A DNA stretch of 55,893 nucleotides, taken from assembly GCA_964543235.1 (NCBI GenBank), contig CAZIXE010000023.1, positions 1-55,893 on the forward strand, in the 5' to 3' direction. A program made the translations under genes and the position numbers. This stretch comes from JANMMJ01 sp964543235 (GTDB lineage: Bacteria > Pseudomonadota > Alphaproteobacteria > Rhizobiales > Aestuariivirgaceae). The notes under the pieces are model-generated. The model searched no databases and was not told the DNA's origin. It was given only the letters and a program-made list of their open reading frames with translations. Positions 18,155 through 26,591 of this stretch are shown here, piece by piece (the stretch's first letter is position 1; each line of letters begins with the position of its first letter).

Positions 18155-19723
18155 TCAGGCAGGGATCAGCCTGACGGCGGTTTCCAGCCGGTCGGCTTCT
18201 GTGACCGGCTTGTCCCACCGTATCCGGTGAATGCGGGGAAAGCGCAGTGCCACGCCCGACTTGTGGCGGCTTGACGGCTGCACCCCGTCAAAGGCGACCT
18301 CGAATACAAGTCCCGGCACGACAGCCCGCACCGGCCCGAAGCGCTCCGCCGTGTGGTTCCTGATCCAGCGGTCGAGCTTCAGCAGTTCCGCGTCGGTGAA
18401 GCCCGAATAGGCCTTGCCGACCGGCACCAGCCTGTCGTCCTTCCACACGCCGAATGTGTAGTCGGAGTAATAGGACGAGCGTTTGCCCGAGCCACGCTGG
18501 GCGTACATCAGGACGCAGTCGAGGGTCAGTGCGGCCCGCTTCCATTTGTACCAGTGGCCCTTCGGCCGCCCGGACAGATAGGGGCTTGCCTTGCGCTTGA
18601 GCATCAGGCCTTCGGCGCCGCTCTCCCGTGCCGCACGCCAGAGACTATCGAGCTGGGTGAAATCGGCGAACTCAACCAGCGGGCTGAGGTCGCTGCGTGC
18701 CGGGCAATGGTTCTCAAACCAGGCCTCGAGGCGGGACCGCCGCTCTGCGAATCCGAGCGTGCGGACATCCTCTCTGCCGTCGAACAGGAGATCGTATAGC
18801 CGCACATGCGCCGGATAGTCGCCCAGCATGGTGCCTGTCACGGTCTTGCGGTTGAGGCGCTGCTGCAAATCGTTGAACGGCGCAACGATGCCATTGCGAA
18901 CCACCAGGAGTTCGCCGTCGAGCACGCCCTCGGTACTGGCGAAGGCTGCAATGACATCTGGAAACGTCGCCGAAATGTCATCACCCGTCCGCGAATAAAG
19001 CCGCACCCGCCCGCCCGTCGCGGCGATCTGCACGCGAATGCCGTCCCACTTCCATTCGGCAGCGATCTCCTCGGGCGACAGGTCCGCCCAGTCGCCGTCC
19101 TCGATTGGATGCGCCAGCATCACCGGCCGGAATACCGGCTTGCCACCGGCCTCTGGTTTCGGCCCGTCATTGTCGATCCAGCGAAAGAGCTCCGCATATG
19201 GAGGCTCAAGCCCGTGCCACAGTTCCTCGATTTCGGCGATGTCGCAGCCCTTGAGATCGGCCAGCGCCTGTTTGGCGAGCCGTGCCGAAACCCCGACCCG
19301 CAGCGCCCCCGAGAACAGCTTGATCAGCGCAAACCGGCCCTTGCTATCGAGCCGGTCGAGCAGGCCTTCGAGAAGCCGCGGGAAGCCGCGCGACGACGTC
19401 TGCCGGGCCGCATCGACCACCTCCTGGATGCGCGGCGGATCCGGCGCACCGCGATCCGGCCACAGCAGCGCCACGGTCTCGGCGGTATCGCCTACATAAT
19501 CGCGCGACAGCTGGTAGAGCAGGGGATCGACATGCGGTTCCATGATCGTCGCCAGCGTGCGGCGGATCGGTAGCGAGAAGGGCAGCCCGTCAGTCAGCGC
19601 CACCAGCGCCCAGCCCCGGTCGGGATCGGGTGTCGCGCGGAAGTAGTCCTCAAGCAGCTTGAGCTTGGCATTGCGCGAGGTCGTGTAGACCAGCCGGTCG
19701 AGCAGTTCGGCAAATTCCTGCAT
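18155..19723 (-). CDS. ATP-dependent DNA ligase (repair, ligase-exonuclease cluster)
   Basis: This 522-residue ATP-dependent DNA ligase seals nicks by a lysyl-AMP mechanism. The nucleotidyl lysine is K225 in EWKWDGIR (motif I, KxDG). Further motifs GVLDGELLV, AEGLMLKRK and WYKWKRAAL are intact, and residues 1-190 form an N-terminal DNA-binding-like domain. It matches the subgroup encoded next to a metallo-beta-lactamase exonuclease and linked to survival of cross-link (cisplatin-type) damage. Its start overlaps the exonuclease stop by one base (TGATG). The Lhr-type helicase and phosphoesterase often found with this pair are not in the window. Confidence 0.9.
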   Translation of the reverse strand: MQEFAELLDRLVYTTSRNAKLKLLEDYFRATPDPDRGWALVALTDGLPFSLPIRRTLATIMEPHVDPLLYQLSRDYVGDTAETVALLWPDRGAPDPPRIQEVVDAARQTSSRGFPRLLEGLLDRLDSKGRFALIKLFSGALRVGVSARLAKQALADLKGCDIAEIEELWHGLEPPYAELFRWIDNDGPKPEAGGKPVFRPVMLAHPIEDGDWADLSPEEIAAEWKWDGIRVQIAATGGRVRLYSRTGDDISATFPDVIAAFASTEGVLDGELLVVRNGIVAPFNDLQQRLNRKTVTGTMLGDYPAHVRLYDLLFDGREDVRTLGFAERRSRLEAWFENHCPARSDLSPLVEFADFTQLDSLWRAARESGAEGLMLKRKASPYLSGRPKGHWYKWKRAALTLDCVLMYAQRGSGKRSSYYSDYTFGVWKDDRLVPVGKAYSGFTDAELLKLDRWIRNHTAERFGPVRAVVPGLVFEVAFDGVQPSSRHKSGVALRFPRIHRIRWDKPVTEADRLETAVRLIPA

Positions 19724-20727
19724 CAGTCGCCTTCATCCTCGAAACCCACCAGCGACAATGCCTTCCCGCGCCTCCCCATCTTGGTTGTCTGGTGCACCAG
19801 CGCGTCCTCGCGCCCATGCGTGATCCAGATGTCGCCAGCTTCCGTCTCCGCGATGGTCTGCATGAGCTCCGGCCAGTCACAATGATCGGACACGATGAGC
19901 GGAAGTTCGATGCCGCGCTGCCGCGCCCGGCCCTTGACCCGCATCCAGCCCGAGGCGAAACAGGTGAGGGGATCGGCAAAGCGCCGCGACCAGCGGTCAT
20001 CGACCGCCGACGGCGGACACAGAATGAGCGCGCCTTTGAGCTGGGCGGGAGCAGCATCCTGCACCGGCCGCAGGTCGCCGAGATCGAATCCGAGCTGCCG
20101 GTAGAGTTCACACATCCCGATCAGTGCGCCGTGCAGGTAGATCGGCGCGTCATAGCCCGCTGTCCGCGCCAGCATGATCATCCGCTGGCACTTGCCGAGG
20201 CTGTAGACGCCAAGCAGATGGCTGCGCTCCGGATTTGCGCGGAGCGATCCGACGAGCCGCGCGGCTTCCTTGTGCGCGGGCTCGTGCCGGAACACCGGCA
20301 GGCCGAATGTCGCCTCGGTCACAAACACGTCGCAGGGCACGAGTTCGAAGGGTTCAGCGGCAGGATCAGCACTGCGCTTGTAGTCGCCCGACACGACGAT
20401 GCGCATGCCCTGCCATTCCAGCACGACCTGCCGCGATCCCAGAATGTGCCCGGCCGGCACAAGCGCTACCCGCACGCCGTTGATGACCAGCGGCGACTGG
20501 TAGTTCTGGAAAGCGCCGGCGCAGGTCTCTCCCATCCGGACTTTCATGATGGCGACCGTCTCGGCGCTGGCCAGCACGGCCCCGTGACCGGCGCGGGCAT
20601 GATCGCCGTGGCCGTGCGTGATGACGGCCCGGTCCACCGCCTGGTGCGGATCGATGTAGAACTGCCCCGGCTCGCAATAGAGACCGCGTGGCGTCGGATG
20701 GAGCCAGGTTTCGGGGTTGGGGGCCAT
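19723..20727 (-). CDS. Ligase-associated DNA exonuclease (MBL fold)
   Basis: This 334-residue metallo-beta-lactamase/beta-CASP-type nuclease has the metal-binding motif HGHGDHARAGH at residues 38-48 (H38, H40, D42, H43), a later VPAGHILGS and SDHCDW. The family prepares ends for the partner ligase in repair. ATG at 20727 (MAPNPETWLHPT) is chosen because conserved sequence starts there; an upstream start at 20769 would add 14 unlikely residues. It is translationally coupled to the downstream ligase. Confidence 0.88.
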   Translation of the reverse strand: MAPNPETWLHPTPRGLYCEPGQFYIDPHQAVDRAVITHGHGDHARAGHGAVLASAETVAIMKVRMGETCAGAFQNYQSPLVINGVRVALVPAGHILGSRQVVLEWQGMRIVVSGDYKRSADPAAEPFELVPCDVFVTEATFGLPVFRHEPAHKEAARLVGSLRANPERSHLLGVYSLGKCQRMIMLARTAGYDAPIYLHGALIGMCELYRQLGFDLGDLRPVQDAAPAQLKGALILCPPSAVDDRWSRRFADPLTCFASGWMRVKGRARQRGIELPLIVSDHCDWPELMQTIAETEAGDIWITHGREDALVHQTTKMGRRGKALSLVGFEDEGD

Positions 20728-20901
20728 CGGACCTATGTAGGCGCTGCCGTTGCCGGCGCAAGTCAGCAACCCGCCGCCTGCCGTCGGCTCGTGCCGTATC
20801 GGGTTTGATGGACGTTGCGGTTACGGCGGAAACTCCATCTCATCCTGGGGCTCCGGGTCCCTCGCTTCCGCGGGGTTCGAAGACCGCCGGCTTCCGCCCC
20901 T

Positions 20902-21831
20902 TCACGCAAACGCCGCCGTCTCTTTCCGCCGTCCGAGCATGAAGCAGTCGGAGACGAGCTGCAGCGGTGCCGGATCGACTGCCGACTGTCCCGACTCCAG
21001 CAATTCGGCAAAGCGCGCGTAGATTGCCTCATATTCCGCGGAAGGAAGGGCGACCGCGAGCTTGCCGTTGACCTGCAATTCCGTCCCGCCCTTTCGCAGC
21101 AGCAGCTCCGCCCCGTCTGTGGTTTCGATAGCGATGTCCCAGGTCTGCGGTCCCGTCTGCCGCCAGTCGAGCGACGCCGATAGTTGGGCCGCATCCGCCC
21201 ATGAGGGCTTGAAGCGGATTTCGGCGGCGATCGGCGTTTGCCGGTTGGCGGGGATTTCAAGTGTGGCGGACGCCACGAACACCGGTGCCGGCAGGATCTT
21301 GGTCATGATCGAGAACGCATTGATGCCGGGATCGAACACCCCGAAGCCGCCCGGTTCCCAGATCCATTCCTGTCCCGGGTGCCAGTGCCGCACATCCTCC
21401 TTCCACTCGATGTGGAGCCTGCGCACCGTCTTGCTGGCAAGCCGCCGTTTCGCCTCGTCCACGGCGGTGTTGAACTGCGAGTGCCATGTCGTGAACAGCA
21501 CGCGCCGCACATCCGCCGAGCGGCTGGCGATCGCCTGCAACTCGCCCACCGTCGGCGTCGGCGGTTTCTCCATCAACACATTGAGGCCGTGATCGAGCGC
21601 GGCCAGCGCAATGGCCGTACGCGGCTCCGGCGGCATGGTCAGCGACACTGCATCGAGCTTTATCCCGCTGGCAAACAGCGCCTCGGGCGTGCGGAACACC
21701 GGCACCTTGAGGTCGCTGGGCCGCGAACTCACAACCGCCGCCAGTTCGAAATCGGGGTTCTTGGCAACGCAGGGCAGGTGCTGGTCGCGGGCGATCTTTC
21801 CCAGGCCGATGATGGCGAGCTTGAATGGCAT
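20902..21831 (-). CDS. Aldose 1-dehydrogenase, Gfo/Idh/MocA family (galactose/arabinose type)
   Basis: This 309-residue NAD(P)-dependent oxidoreductase has an N-terminal Rossmann fold (GLGKIARDQHLP, residues ~8-19), the family EKPP lysine motif near residue 95, and RHWHPGQEWIWEPGGFGVFDPGINA in the substrate domain. This pattern matches D-galactose / L-arabinose 1-dehydrogenases, which oxidise the sugar to its lactone in non-phosphorylative pathways. No lactonase or dehydratase is adjacent, so the pathway may be split. ATG at 21831 lies after GGATG-type purines; the reading to 21876 is less likely. Confidence 0.8.
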   Translation of the reverse strand: MPFKLAIIGLGKIARDQHLPCVAKNPDFELAAVVSSRPSDLKVPVFRTPEALFASGIKLDAVSLTMPPEPRTAIALAALDHGLNVLMEKPPTPTVGELQAIASRSADVRRVLFTTWHSQFNTAVDEAKRRLASKTVRRLHIEWKEDVRHWHPGQEWIWEPGGFGVFDPGINAFSIMTKILPAPVFVASATLEIPANRQTPIAAEIRFKPSWADAAQLSASLDWRQTGPQTWDIAIETTDGAELLLRKGGTELQVNGKLAVALPSAEYEAIYARFAELLESGQSAVDPAPLQLVSDCFMLGRRKETAAFA

Positions 21832-22090
21832 GACATCCTCCCGCCTCCTTCTCCCCGCTTGCGACGGCAAAGGCAAGAGCAGGCATCATTTGCTGGCCGC
21901 CCCCCTGCATGGGGTTTTCCTGTGATTCGAGCTTCGACAATCCGAGCTTGGGAGAGCCCCTCTCGTCGTACAATCTGTGTCAAATCTGTCGGAACCTAAG
22001 CACCAGCCCGTGAACGCCGTGACATTGACCGCCAGCGCCGGGGCTACGCCGCGTGGCGATGAACGGGAGCACTGTGGCATCTTGCCTGCA

Positions 22091-23320
22091 TCACTGTGCG
22101 ATCCGCGTCATCGCGGCGAGCAGCGCGTCGACCTCCGCTTCCGTATTGTAGTGCGCGAGCCCCACCCTGAGGACGCCGCCCTTCTCCATCAGTCCCATGC
22201 GCTGGACCGGTTCCACCGCGTAATTGTGCCCTGACCAGACGAAGATGTTCTCGCGAGCCAGCGCCCTGGCGAGATCGGCCGGGTGGTGGCCTTCCAGCGT
22301 GAAGGATACCGTCGGCACCCGCCGGTGCATGGCATTCGCCGAAGTGATGCCGCGGATCGTCAGCCCTCGGAATGTCTTCAATCCTTCGATCAGTCTGAGC
22401 GTCAATCGCTGTTCATAGGAGGCAAGCTTCGCCCAGGCGCTGGCGATCCGTCTGGCCCGCGTCTCGCCTTCGCCGAACTGTTCTAGATATTCGATGGCCC
22501 CCAGGCAGCCCGCCATTCCCTCGTGGCTGAGCGTGCCCGTCTCGAATTTGTGCGGGAGGTCATCGCCTGCGGGCCTGACCTTGTAGCCGAATGTTTCGGC
22601 AAGCAGCGCCTCGCGCCCCCACAATATGCCCTGGTGCGGTCCGAACCACTTGTAGGCCGAGGAAACCACGATATCCGCACCCAGCGCCTGGACATCGATG
22701 GCGTAATGCGGCGCGAACTGCACGGCATCGACATAGACCAGCGCTCCCGCCGCCCTGGCCTCCGCCGCGAACCGCCTCACGTCATTGACGGTTCCGGTAC
22801 AGTTCGACGCCGCCCCGAAGGCCACCAGGCGGGTCCTGGCAGTAAGCACCCGTGTCAGCGCATCGTCGGGAAACTCGTAGGTACCGGGGTCGAAATCCAT
22901 CCATCGCACCACTAGCCCCAGATCCTCCGCCAGGAGCAGCCATGGCGCCACATTGGCGTCGTGGTCCATGCGCGACAGCACGATGTCGTCGCCGCGCTTG
23001 AACTGCCGCCCCAGGCAGCGCGACATGTGCAGCGTGAGGCTCGTCATGTTCTGCCCGAACACGATTTCGCGCGCCGAGGCGGCATTGTAGAAATCCGCGC
23101 ACGCCTGATGAGCTTCGTTCACCAGTTCATCCGCCTGAACCGTGGTGGTGAAATAGCCGCCGAGATTGGCGTTCTTTTCCCGCAATGCTTCAACTGTGCG
23201 GTCGATCACCCGCTGCGGCACCTGGGTTCCCGCCGGATTGTCGAAATAGACCCGTGGCCGGCCCGCATCGGAGAGGGCAAGGGCCGGAAACTGGTCTCTC
23301 GCGGTGGTAACATCGAACAT
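22091..23320 (-). CDS. Class V aminotransferase, cysteine desulfurase-like
   Basis: This 409-residue fold-type I PLP enzyme is of the SufS-like aminotransferase class V group. The PLP lysine is K224 in SSAYKWFGPH, and the cofactor-binding Asp is 199 (VDAVQFAPH). The cysteine-containing active loop of true SufS/IscS (near RAGHHC) is not seen, and no suf or isc genes adjoin, so cysteine desulfurase activity is doubtful and the substrate is open. ATG at 23320 has a GGAGAA ribosome site. It is divergent from the corrinoid protein gene. Confidence 0.8.
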   Translation of the reverse strand: MFDVTTARDQFPALALSDAGRPRVYFDNPAGTQVPQRVIDRTVEALREKNANLGGYFTTTVQADELVNEAHQACADFYNAASAREIVFGQNMTSLTLHMSRCLGRQFKRGDDIVLSRMDHDANVAPWLLLAEDLGLVVRWMDFDPGTYEFPDDALTRVLTARTRLVAFGAASNCTGTVNDVRRFAAEARAAGALVYVDAVQFAPHYAIDVQALGADIVVSSAYKWFGPHQGILWGREALLAETFGYKVRPAGDDLPHKFETGTLSHEGMAGCLGAIEYLEQFGEGETRARRIASAWAKLASYEQRLTLRLIEGLKTFRGLTIRGITSANAMHRRVPTVSFTLEGHHPADLARALARENIFVWSGHNYAVEPVQRMGLMEKGGVLRVGLAHYNTEAEVDALLAAMTRIAQ

Positions 23321-23498
23321 GGCGTTCTCCCTTGCCCGTGGCCGCTGCTTGATGGCAAAGGGCGGGCGCCGCCGCAAGGGCTGTGGCAGGGCCTTGCCAG
23401 TCCCGTCGCTTTCCGCCATGTGGACGTCGCGCGGGTACCGCTTGGCTGCAGGGCAACCGGATATTTTGCGCGACAGACATCTCCCCGGAGCGCCCCAG

Positions 23499-24200
23499 AT
23501 GAGCGATGAAGGCGAACTTGACCTCAGAAGCCTGAACGACGAGGAACTGACCCAGCAGATCCATGACGATCTCTATGACGGCCTCAAGGAAGAGGTCGAG
23601 GAGGGCGTGCGCATCCTCCTTGAGCGCGGCTGGGCGCCCTACAAGGTCCTGACCGAGGCTTTGGTCGAGGGCATGCGCATTGTCGGCATCGATTTCCGCG
23701 ATGGCATCCTGTTCGTGCCCGAAGTGCTGCTCGCCGCCAATTCCATGAAGGCCGGCATGGCGATCCTCAGGCCGCTGCTGATCGAGACCGGTGCCCCTCG
23801 CCTGGGCAAGATGGTGATCGGCACCGTCAAGGGCGACATCCACGACATCGGCAAGAACCTGGTCGGCATGATGATGGAAGGCGCGGGCTTCGAGGTGATC
23901 GACCTTGGCATCAATAACCCGGTCGAGAAATATCTCGGCGCCATCGAGGAGCACCAGCCCGATATTCTCGGCATGTCGGCGCTGCTCACCACCACTATGC
24001 CGTACATGAAAGTGGTGATCGACACCTTGAAGGAAAAAGGCATGCGCGACGACTATGTGGTGCTGGTCGGCGGTGCTCCGCTCAACGAGGAATTTGCCAG
24101 GGCGATCGGCGCCGATGCCTATTGTCGTGATGCCGCCGTGGCGGTTGAGACCGCCAAGTCCTTCATGACCCGCAAACACAACCAGCTGAATGCGAGCTGA
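23499..24200 (+). CDS. Corrinoid (cobalamin)-binding methyltransfer protein
   Basis: This 233-residue protein has an N-terminal helical cap domain (residues ~15-98, B12-binding_2 type) and a C-terminal Rossmann-like cobalamin domain. The cobalt-ligand motif is DIHDIG at 113-118, with His115 as lower ligand, followed by the expected GMSALLTTTM (~158-167) and VGGAPLNEEFA (~190-200) loops. Such proteins (MtaC/MtbC/MttC relatives) carry a methyl group between a substrate-specific methyltransferase and a second acceptor. No methyltransferase gene lies beside it, so partner and substrate are unknown. ATG at 23499 follows CCCGGAGCG. Confidence 0.9.
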   Translation: MSDEGELDLRSLNDEELTQQIHDDLYDGLKEEVEEGVRILLERGWAPYKVLTEALVEGMRIVGIDFRDGILFVPEVLLAANSMKAGMAILRPLLIETGAPRLGKMVIGTVKGDIHDIGKNLVGMMMEGAGFEVIDLGINNPVEKYLGAIEEHQPDILGMSALLTTTMPYMKVVIDTLKEKGMRDDYVVLVGGAPLNEEFARAIGADAYCRDAAVAVETAKSFMTRKHNQLNAS

Positions 24201-24217
24201 TCGGGGCACGGGCCGCC

Positions 24218-25087
24218 ATGCCCTGGTTCGCCTTTACCGACGTTTCCGGCGAGGCCTTCGTCTTCCGCCTCACCGATCCCGCGCGCATCGCCGAGGCCCG
24301 CGCCATCCTGGCCGGTAGCGAAACCGGCGCCATCCACATTGGCGGCACCGTCGTCAAGACACCCCTCACCGGCAATATCGGCTGGTCCTATCACCTCGAT
24401 CCCGGCTCCATTTTCTTCTTCGAAATGTCGACCGAAGTGGGCGATTCCACCATGACCTATATCGAGCAGCATCTGGCGGCGGTGGGAGGTGCACTGTTGC
24501 CGGGATCGGTATGGACCGGTTGGTCGTCCGAACTCCTCTCCGAACTGCATGTCATGCGCGGCGGCACCGGCGCTGAGGCGATCGCCGGCGATGCCGGCGC
24601 CGATCTGATCTTCGGCCACGCCGGGGGTGACACCCTTTCCGGCCGTGGCGGCGCTGACCATCTCGCCGGCGGGACTGGCGCCGACCGCCTCCATGGCGGT
24701 TCTGGCGCTGACCGGCTCGATGGCGGTAGCGGCAACGACACGCTGGCAGGCGGTGCCGGCGATGACCTGCTCTTCGCGGGCCGGGGCAGCAATCGCCTGC
24801 GCGGCGGCGACGGTGCTGACATTTTCCGGTTTGGTGACCCCACCGGCCTCGGCCAGACCGTCGTCGCCGATTTCGTTCAAGGTAGCGACCGCCTCGATCT
24901 TGATCGCGCCTGGCTGCAGGGTCTCGCTGACAGCGATAGCGACGGCCGCCTCACCCGCCACGACGTCATCGCCGCCTTTGCGCAAGCCGGGCCCGACCTG
25001 GTATTGACCCATGTCTCCGGCGCCGAACTCGTGCTGGAGGGTCTCGCCGGCGCCGGCCTCAAGCCTGCCGATTTCTGGCTCTATTGA
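24218..25087 (+). CDS. BP74-like domain / RTX repeat / EF-hand protein
   Basis: This 289-residue acidic protein has no Sec signal. Residues 1-110 (FAFTDVSGEAFVFRLTDP, WSYHLDPGSIFFFEM) resemble, from memory, the BP74 family first known from Dictyostelium. Residues ~114-200 contain about nine Gly/Asp RTX nonapeptides (GGxGxDxLx), which coil around Ca2+ as a beta-roll. Residues 238-249 form an EF-hand loop (D238, D240, D242, G243, L245, D249). RTX proteins usually leave by type I secretion using a C-terminal signal; no type I exporter is visible here. The gene starts 17 bases after the corrinoid gene, so they may be cotranscribed. Confidence 0.8.
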   Translation: MPWFAFTDVSGEAFVFRLTDPARIAEARAILAGSETGAIHIGGTVVKTPLTGNIGWSYHLDPGSIFFFEMSTEVGDSTMTYIEQHLAAVGGALLPGSVWTGWSSELLSELHVMRGGTGAEAIAGDAGADLIFGHAGGDTLSGRGGADHLAGGTGADRLHGGSGADRLDGGSGNDTLAGGAGDDLLFAGRGSNRLRGGDGADIFRFGDPTGLGQTVVADFVQGSDRLDLDRAWLQGLADSDSDGRLTRHDVIAAFAQAGPDLVLTHVSGAELVLEGLAGAGLKPADFWLY

Positions 25088-25097
25088 CGGGGGCGCC

Positions 25098-25454
25098 ATG
25101 CCAGCCCTCCGCGTCCTCGCCCTCTTCGCGCTCCTCGCCACGTCCGCCGCCGCGGCTGATCCCATGACTGTCTACAACAACGCCTGCCGTACCTGCCATT
25201 CGCTGAAAGCAGGCGACAACCGCCTCGGCCCCACCCTCGCCGGAGTGATCGGCCGCCAAGCCGGCAGCCTCCCGGGCTTCTCCTTCTCGCCGAGCCTGCG
25301 CCAGGCCGGCATCGTCTGGGATGAGGCCAATCTCGATGCCTTCATCGCCAACCCCGACACTCTGACCCCCGGCCACCGCATGCGCCCCTATGGCGGCATT
25401 GCCGATGCCGCCGCGCGTGCCGCCATCATCGCCGTGCTGACTGGAAAACATTGA
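25098..25454 (+). CDS. Small c-type cytochrome
   Basis: This 118-residue class I cytochrome c has a Sec signal peptide at residues ~1-20 (ALRVLALFALLATSAAAA). The haem-binding site is C30-x-x-C33-H34 (CRTCH), LGPTLAGVIGR follows, and Met95 (GHRMRPYG) is the probable axial ligand. It would act as a soluble periplasmic electron carrier. Its ATG sits 10 bases after the RTX gene, so it probably belongs to the same transcript. A longer reading from 25011 would hide the signal peptide and is rejected. The electron partner is unknown. Confidence 0.88.
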   Translation: MPALRVLALFALLATSAAAADPMTVYNNACRTCHSLKAGDNRLGPTLAGVIGRQAGSLPGFSFSPSLRQAGIVWDEANLDAFIANPDTLTPGHRMRPYGGIADAAARAAIIAVLTGKH

Positions 25455-25510
25455 GCGGCATCAAGTTCGCGCCCCATATTTTCCGCTAGCCTTTTGCGAA
25501 AGGAGACACC

Positions 25511-25903
25511 ATGCCGGCCACCACCAATCTCAAGCGCATTACCCTTCACCTCGCCCGCAGCAAGGACTTCCCCGAAGGTTCGCGCCGTCATGGTTATGAA
25601 TTCGTCGCGCCCCTGGACGAGGCCGGCTTCCTCGATGCCGAGGCCTGGAAGGCGGCTCGTGATCTCTGCACCGTCAGGCGTTTCTGGGCCGATGAGGAAG
25701 AACAGCGTGGCCGGCTTGTGCACCGCGCAGGCGGCAAGGGTGGCGCCACCTGGACCTTCGACTATGATGCCGCACGCGCGGATGACGATGAGGCCGGCTT
25801 CCGCCTCGGCTCCCACGCGATCCGGCCCGGCGAATATGTCTCGGTTCGTGATGATGAGGGCGAGATGCACACTTTCCAGGTCTTTACCGTCAAACCCTAT
25901 TGA
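25511..25903 (+). CDS. Conserved hypothetical protein
   Basis: This 130-residue soluble protein has no signal peptide or helix long enough to cross a membrane. It is rich in acidic and basic residues with several aromatic positions (RRFWADEEEQ, ATWTFDYD). I do not recognise the family. The start is well supported by AGGAGA at 25501-25506, so it is likely a real, translated gene. It lies 56 bases after the cytochrome gene on the same strand and ends in a convergent gap with the GFA gene. Confidence 0.65.
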   Translation: MPATTNLKRITLHLARSKDFPEGSRRHGYEFVAPLDEAGFLDAEAWKAARDLCTVRRFWADEEEQRGRLVHRAGGKGGATWTFDYDAARADDDEAGFRLGSHAIRPGEYVSVRDDEGEMHTFQVFTVKPY

Positions 25904-26076
25904 GCCGACACGCACTGCGGGTGGGGGCCTGTATCACGCAACTGGTTCAGGCTCTGGCCAGTGGACGGAACGCACCTCCCGCCGTTCGTCCCACCCTTGA
26001 TTCAGGCAAGCCGGAATGGCGGCTTTGTTGACTGTGCGATCATTCAGAGATTGGTGATCGGTAATCCCTACAGCCC

Positions 26077-26487
26077 TTAGAACCACATGTCGCGAACGCA
26101 GCGCCCGTCGCGGGGCAAGTCGTCGAATGTATCGAGTCCGTCAAAATGATCGATGGCAATATGCGCTACCGCCTCCGGCGCCGCCATGCGGACATTCACG
26201 GCCATGCGCCGCCGCCCCTGTGCGTCGGTCCTGAGCCCCCGCCAGGCCACCATGGCTCCGCAGGTCGGGCAGAAATTGAAGCTGAGCGCCCCGCCGCCGG
26301 CTCGCACATAGGCCACCGTCTCGCCAGTGACATGGACATCCTCGCCCTCATGGCCGTAGATCCACAAGGCGCCATAGCGCCGGCAGGCGGTGCAGTTGCA
26401 CGCGGTCGCACCCTCCGGCTCGCTCTCGAACCGGAAACTCACCGCCCCGCACAGGCAACGTCCTTCGATCATCCTCACCTCCGCCAT
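26077..26487 (-). CDS. GFA/CENP-V family zinc protein
   Basis: This 136-residue protein of the GFA (glutathione-dependent formaldehyde-activating) family has zinc-binding cysteines C11/C13 (RCLCGAV), C30/C32/C35 (CNCTAC) and C73/C76 (FCPTCG), which form two zinc sites. The founding enzyme was proposed to aid formation of S-hydroxymethyl-glutathione, but most members have no proven activity. No formaldehyde dehydrogenase is near. ATG at 26487 is used. It is convergent with the small hypothetical gene and lies upstream of the 3' end of the CocE hydrolase. Confidence 0.85.
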   Translation of the reverse strand: MAEVRMIEGRCLCGAVSFRFESEPEGATACNCTACRRYGALWIYGHEGEDVHVTGETVAYVRAGGGALSFNFCPTCGAMVAWRGLRTDAQGRRRMAVNVRMAAPEAVAHIAIDHFDGLDTFDDLPRDGRCVRDMWF

Positions 26488-26591
26488 GGCTGAATTCTGC
26501 CCCCTTTGCCGTTTTCTCGATGATACTGCAATTCTCCGTCGCGGTGAGAGTATCGGACGGCAGCGCAGCGAAATATCCGGCTACTGGCGTG

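Noticed and set aside
22091..23320. True cysteine desulfurase of an Fe-S assembly operon
   Set aside because: The catalytic-cysteine loop is not seen and no suf/isc genes adjoin, so only a general class V aminotransferase call is supported.
23321..23498. Possible cobalamin riboswitch upstream of the corrinoid protein
   Set aside because: I looked for the conserved B12-box core and associated stems and did not find them; only weak short pairings are present.
24571..24850. Repetitive DNA that could be taken for a tandem or CRISPR-like repeat
   Set aside because: The period and codons match RTX nonapeptides; there are no constant repeats with unique spacers.
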